A stretch of DNA of 5,524 nucleotides from Candidatus Eiseniibacteriota bacterium (GTDB taxonomy: Bacteria > Eisenbacteria > RBG-16-71-46 > CAIMUX01 > WJJG01), in the NCBI GenBank assembly GCA_016867695.1, contig VGIY01000185.1, forward strand, positions 1 to 5,524, given 5' to 3'. The position numbers were made by a program, and so were the translations under genes. Below the pieces are notes generated by a model. It worked only from the letters and a program-made list of their open reading frames with translations, was not told the DNA's origin and made no database searches. This document shows, piece by piece, positions 1-5,524 of the stretch. Numbering within the stretch: the first letter of the stretch is position 1; every line of letters begins with the position of its first letter.

Positions 1-2
1 CG

Positions 3-1184
3 GCCGGACAGGCGCTGTGGGAGCTCGGGCGCGAGCTCGAGGACCTCGAGGCGTGGGGGGAGGCGGAGGAGGCCTTCGCGCAACTGCGCGGCCGCTTCCC
101 CGACCATGCCCAGGCGCGCGAGGGGCGCTTGCGCGAGGCGTTGTGCGCGGAGCGGGCGGCGCGAAGGAGCGAGGCCCTCGGCCTGCTGGAGGCGGCCTGC
201 CGGGCGGCGCCGCACAACCTGACGGGCGGGCCCTGCCTCTGGCGGGCGCTGCTCGGCGAGACGCAGGATCGCTCCGCCTTCCTCCTGCGGGCCAGCCGCG
301 AGACCCACCCGGGCTACTACGCCAAGCGCGCCGCCGAGGCGCTCGCCCTCGGCGGCGCCGGCCGCGCCGCCGACTCGCTCCACTGGGCGGCGCTGAGCTC
401 CGCGGCGCTCTCGCCGCGAGCCTGGCCCTGGCCGGCCGCGCGGCCCCTGGCGCCGGAGCTCTCCGCCGAGGCGCTCGCCGCGCTGATCGACGATGAGCCC
501 GCGGCGGAGGCGGGAACGCTCTTCCTCGCACTCGGCCATCCGCGCTGGGCGCGCCGCTGCTGGACCCTGCTCCCGGGCTGGCGCGGGCTCGAGGCGCGCG
601 AGCAGGCGGCGCTGCTGCGCGCGCTGGGCGACGTCGAGGAGTCGGCGCGCGCCGGCATCCGCACCAAGGACGCGCTGGCCCGGTATCCCGTCGCCTTCAC
701 TGCCGAGGTCGCCGCCGCGGCCGAGAGCTTCGGCCTCTCGCCCGCCTTCCTCTACGCCGTCATCCGCCAGGAGTCGCTCTTCGCCGCCCACGCCCTCTCG
801 CGCGCCGGGGCGCAGGGCCTGATGCAGCTCATGCCCGAGACGGCGCGGCGCACGGCGCGCTCGCTCGGCTGGAGCGACTACGACGTCGGGCGCCCGCGCG
901 ACAACATCCTCCTGGGCGCCTATCACCTCGCCGAACTGATCGCCGCCACGGGCGGCCGGCTGCCCGTCGCCCTGGCCGCCTACAACGCCGGCCTGGACCG
1001 GGCGGTCCGCTGGTGGCGTCTCGCCCGCGACGAGGACGACTTCATCGAGCGCATCGGCTTCGCCGAGACGCGCGGCTTCGTGCGCAGCGTCCTGTCCCAC
1101 TACGCCCACTACCGCTCGCTCTACCCGGCGAGCGCCGGCCCGGGGGCCGCCCCCGGGCGCGGCGGCGGGGCGGGGGACGATTGA
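3..1184 (+). CDS. slt: Soluble lytic murein transglycosylase (Slt family), 5' end cut off by window
   Basis: This is the C-terminal part of a periplasmic enzyme that cleaves the MurNAc-GlcNAc bond of peptidoglycan, leaving 1,6-anhydro-MurNAc ends. The frame is open from base 3 to the TGA at 1182-1184 (393 codons), so the true start lies upstream; the TTG at 129 is internal. Visible residues 1 to about 235 are Ala/Leu-rich helical TPR-like repeats, as in the superhelical part of Slt70, including a GYYAKRAAEAL segment typical of the family. The catalytic domain follows: VIRQES, whose Glu (codon 771-773) is the expected catalytic acid; GAQGLMQLMPETA; the AAYNAG motif; then FIERIGFAETRGFVRSVL, the family 1 C-terminal signature. 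The protein ends in a short Gly/Pro/Ala tail. No key residue is missing. Any signal peptide would be upstream of the window. The family call is firm. The lipid kinase gene follows after 60 bases on the same strand, probably in the same transcript. Confidence 0.93.
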   Translation, partial: AGQALWELGRELEDLEAWGEAEEAFAQLRGRFPDHAQAREGRLREALCAERAARRSEALGLLEAACRAAPHNLTGGPCLWRALLGETQDRSAFLLRASRETHPGYYAKRAAEALALGGAGRAADSLHWAALSSAALSPRAWPWPAARPLAPELSAEALAALIDDEPAAEAGTLFLALGHPRWARRCWTLLPGWRGLEAREQAALLRALGDVEESARAGIRTKDALARYPVAFTAEVAAAAESFGLSPAFLYAVIRQESLFAAHALSRAGAQGLMQLMPETARRTARSLGWSDYDVGRPRDNILLGAYHLAELIAATGGRLPVALAAYNAGLDRAVRWWRLARDEDDFIERIGFAETRGFVRSVLSHYAHYRSLYPASAGPGAAPGRGGGAGDD

Positions 1185-1230
1185 CAGGCGGCGCCCGGGC
1201 GGCGCACGCTCCGCTCTCGCGCGGCCCATC

Positions 1231-1236
1231 GAGGAG
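1231..1236 (+). promoter_or_regulatory. Ribosome binding site deciding a TTG start
   Basis: GAGGAG lies 8 bases before the TTG at 1245. There is no ATG or GTG in this frame between the upstream stop codon (1182-1184) and the conserved RKALHV segment. This Shine-Dalgarno therefore fixes TTG as the likely start of the lipid kinase gene. Confidence 0.7.
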
Positions 1237-1244
1237 AAGACCGT

Positions 1245-1811
1245 TTGCGCTGGTTCGGTGAAATCGGACGCAAGGCCCTGCACGTGGCGGCCATCTCGAT
1301 TCCGGTCGGCTACTACTTCGTCGAGCCGGCCTACGGGCGGGGCATCCTGGCCACGCTGACGGCGATCAGCTTCGTCATCGACGTCGTGCGCCTGAACCAA
1401 CCGCGCGTGCGCACCTTCTTCTACATCTTCTTCGGCCGGCTGGTGCGCGACCACGAGCGCCACAACCTGCTCGGCGCCACCTACCTGCTGCTCTCCAGCC
1501 TGATCTGCGTCCACGCCTTCTCGAAGCCGGTGGCGGTGGCCGCGCTCGCCTTCCTGATCCTCGGCGACACGGTGGCCGCGCTGGTCGGCCGGGCCTTCGG
1601 CCGCGTGCGCATCTTCGGCAAGACGCTCGAGGGCAGCCTCGCCTGCCTGGCCGTCTGCGTCCTGATCGGCGCGCTCATTCCCGAGCTGGGCTGGACGCGC
1701 ACGCTGGTCGGCGCGGCGACCGCGACGCTGATCGAACTGGTGCCCGTGCCGCTCGACGACAATCTGCGCATTCCGCTGGCGGCGGGCTTCATGATGCAAC
1801 TCGTGCCCTAG
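1245..1811 (+). CDS. CTP-dependent lipid kinase of the SEC59/DGK1/VTE5 type (polyprenol/diacylglycerol/phytol kinase family)
   Basis: This is a polytopic membrane protein of 188 residues, about the usual length for bacterial members. Eukaryotic relatives phosphorylate dolichol (Sec59), diacylglycerol (Dgk1) or phytol (VTE5), typically using CTP. The sequence shows the family pattern: RKALHV at residues 9-14, LGDTVAALVGRAFGR at 106-120, GKTLEGSLA at 125-133, a membrane-embedded Glu164, and DDNLRIPL at 171-178. Hydrophobic stretches at about 11-27, 32-48, 78-92, 96-115, 131-147, 153-167 and 176-187 suggest six or seven membrane segments. TTG is chosen as start because of the strong Shine-Dalgarno and the lack of another start codon. 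The family call is firm. The lipid substrate cannot be read from the sequence; annotation as a cytidylyltransferase-like protein is a possible alternative. The lytic transglycosylase neighbour fits a role in lipid or lipid-carrier turnover at the envelope, which is inference. Confidence 0.85.
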   Translation: MRWFGEIGRKALHVAAISIPVGYYFVEPAYGRGILATLTAISFVIDVVRLNQPRVRTFFYIFFGRLVRDHERHNLLGATYLLLSSLICVHAFSKPVAVAALAFLILGDTVAALVGRAFGRVRIFGKTLEGSLACLAVCVLIGALIPELGWTRTLVGAATATLIELVPVPLDDNLRIPLAAGFMMQLVP

Positions 1812-1893
1812 CGGCCGCCCGCGCGCGCGGAGGGATGGCGCGGCGCTGACCGAAGCGAGGAGGGGGCCCGGGGAGATGCCGATGGAAAGGCCC

Positions 1894-1923
1894 TTGCTCC
1901 ACGAACGGACCCTTTGCTAGCGT
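1894..1923 (+). promoter_or_regulatory. Candidate sigma-70-type promoter for secA (-35 TTGCTC, extended -10 TGC-TAGCGT)
   Basis: In the 182-base gap before secA, a less GC-rich patch holds TTGCTC (1894-1899), an 18-base spacer, then TAGCGT (1918-1923) preceded by TG at 1915-1916 as in extended -10 promoters. The -10 keeps the key T1, A2 and T6 positions; the -35 keeps only TTG. Transcription would start near 1930, giving a leader of about 65 bases. The organism's sigma-factor preferences are unknown, so this is a candidate only. Confidence 0.4.
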
Positions 1924-1934
1924 TGCGTCCCTCT

Positions 1935-1978
1935 GTGCGCGCCGCCTGCGGGCGCCGGCCTCCGGCCCCCGCGCGCGC
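1935..1978 (+). promoter_or_regulatory. GC-rich hairpin potential in the secA leader
   Basis: Bases 1935-1942 (GTGCGCGC) can pair with 1971-1978 (GCGCGCGC), eight pairs with one G-U. Inside, GCCGG (1954-1958) pairs with CCGGC (1962-1966) around a 3-base loop, and CGCC (1943-1946) with GGCG (1951-1954) as an alternative. The fold ends 6 bases before the secA Shine-Dalgarno, so it could affect translation. In DNA this GC-rich such pairing arises easily by chance. There is no T-run, so it is not an obvious terminator. No known riboswitch or SecM-like arrest gene is visible. Confidence 0.25.
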
Positions 1979-1984
1979 CAACCC

Positions 1985-1988
1985 GGAG
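1985..1988 (+). promoter_or_regulatory. Ribosome binding site of secA
   Basis: GGAG sits 5 bases before the ATG at 1994. It supports this ATG as the start; the encoded N-terminus (FDFSKLLTRIFGSKHERDMR) aligns well with the usual beginning of SecA. Confidence 0.65.
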
Positions 1989-1993
1989 ACGAC

Positions 1994-5215
<3,222 letters not shown>

Positions 5216-5218
5216 CCG

Positions 5219-5524
5219 ATGACGACGAAGAAGAAGAGCGCAGGCGGGAAGAAGGGGGCCGGCGCGGCGCCGGCCCGCCGCGTGCGCGCGCCCGGCGCCG
5301 CGAAGGACGAGAAGGCCGGGAAGGCGGCGCAGGCGGGGCCGGCGCGGGCGGCGGGCCGGCGGCTGATCATCGTCGAGTCGCCCGCCAAGGCGCGGACCAT
5401 CCAGCGCTTCGCCGGCTCCGACTTCGAGGTCTGCGCCTCGATGGGCCATGTCCGCGACCTGCCGAAGAACCCGAAGAAGAAGGGGGATCCCGACTGGATC
5501 GGCGTCGACGAGGCGCACGGCTTC
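5219..5524 (+). CDS. topA: DNA topoisomerase I, N-terminal part (cut by window end)
   Basis: Type IA topoisomerase relaxes negative supercoils by a transient 5'-phosphotyrosyl DNA break. The first 102 codons are present and the frame is open to the window edge. Residues 1-48 form a Lys/Ala/Gly/Arg-rich tail. The Toprim domain starts at about 49 with LIIVESPAKARTI; Glu53 corresponds to the catalytic-site Glu9 of the E. coli enzyme. It continues with FEVCASMGHVRDLP (69-82) and IGVDEAHGF (94-102), all typical of TopA. The Toprim Asp pair and active-site Tyr lie beyond the window. The ATG is 3 bases after the secA stop and has no clear Shine-Dalgarno at normal spacing, which suggests translational coupling to secA. 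A later in-frame GTG (5282) has no better ribosome site, but a start downstream of the basic tail cannot be excluded. Confidence 0.93.
   Translation, partial: MTTKKKSAGGKKGAGAAPARRVRAPGAAKDEKAGKAAQAGPARAAGRRLIIVESPAKARTIQRFAGSDFEVCASMGHVRDLPKNPKKKGDPDWIGVDEAHGF

Noticed and set aside
17..496. Open frame on the + strand at the left edge in another frame
   Set aside because: Arg/Gly/Ala-rich composition with no motif; overlaps the TPR-like part of the transglycosylase.
317..700. Minus-strand open frame inside the transglycosylase gene
   Set aside because: Ser/Ala/Arg-rich low-complexity translation typical of a shadow frame; the + strand frame carries clear Slt motifs.
1812..1834. GCGGCCGC palindrome and CG alternation after the lipid kinase gene, considered as a terminator
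   Set aside because: No stable long stem followed by a T-run; consistent with local GC-rich composition.
1818..1978. 11-base direct repeat CCCGCGCGCGC at 1818-1828 and 1968-1978 flanking the secA upstream gap
   Set aside because: Simple CG alternation, expected by chance at this composition; no element between the copies.

Overview
The window comes from a very GC-rich bacterial chromosome (about 70% G+C by eye). It is packed with four genes, all on the + strand: a soluble lytic transglycosylase (3' part only), a CTP-dependent lipid kinase of the SEC59/DGK1/VTE5 type, a complete secA, and the first 102 codons of topA. The SLT-type murein hydrolase points to a Gram-negative-type envelope. The SecA has a long insertion between its first nucleotide-binding domain and the preprotein cross-linking domain, an architecture I associate with the Bacteroidota/Gemmatimonadota/Eisenbacteria side of bacteria (FCB-like). 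With the high GC this suggests an Eisenbacteria- or Gemmatimonadota-like organism. That placement is inference, not proven here.

Layout: 3-1184 encodes a TPR-like superhelix followed by the SLT catalytic domain. A 60-base gap holds a good Shine-Dalgarno that selects a TTG start for the lipid kinase (1245-1811). The 182-base gap 1812-1993 is the only sizeable non-coding stretch. It contains a relatively AT-richer patch with a plausible extended -10 promoter, then a GC-rich leader able to fold into a hairpin, then the secA ribosome binding site. secA (1994-5215) is intact, with every ATPase motif and the C-terminal zinc-binding SEC-C motif. topA begins 3 bases after the secA stop and is probably co-transcribed and translationally coupled.

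The genes are envelope housekeeping (peptidoglycan turnover, lipid or lipid-carrier phosphorylation, protein export) plus DNA topology. I see no mobile element, CRISPR array, RNA gene or defence system, and no convincing new multi-gene system. The parts worth a second look are inside secA: a 12-bp tandem repeat (eight units encoding Ala-Glu-Gly-Arg) with a 24-bp higher-order pattern in its last six units, a four-cysteine cluster in a variable loop of NBD2, and a perfect 10-bp inverted repeat in a poorly conserved segment that partly resembles a second segment in the C-terminal linker. The lysine-rich N-terminal tail of TopA is also unusual.
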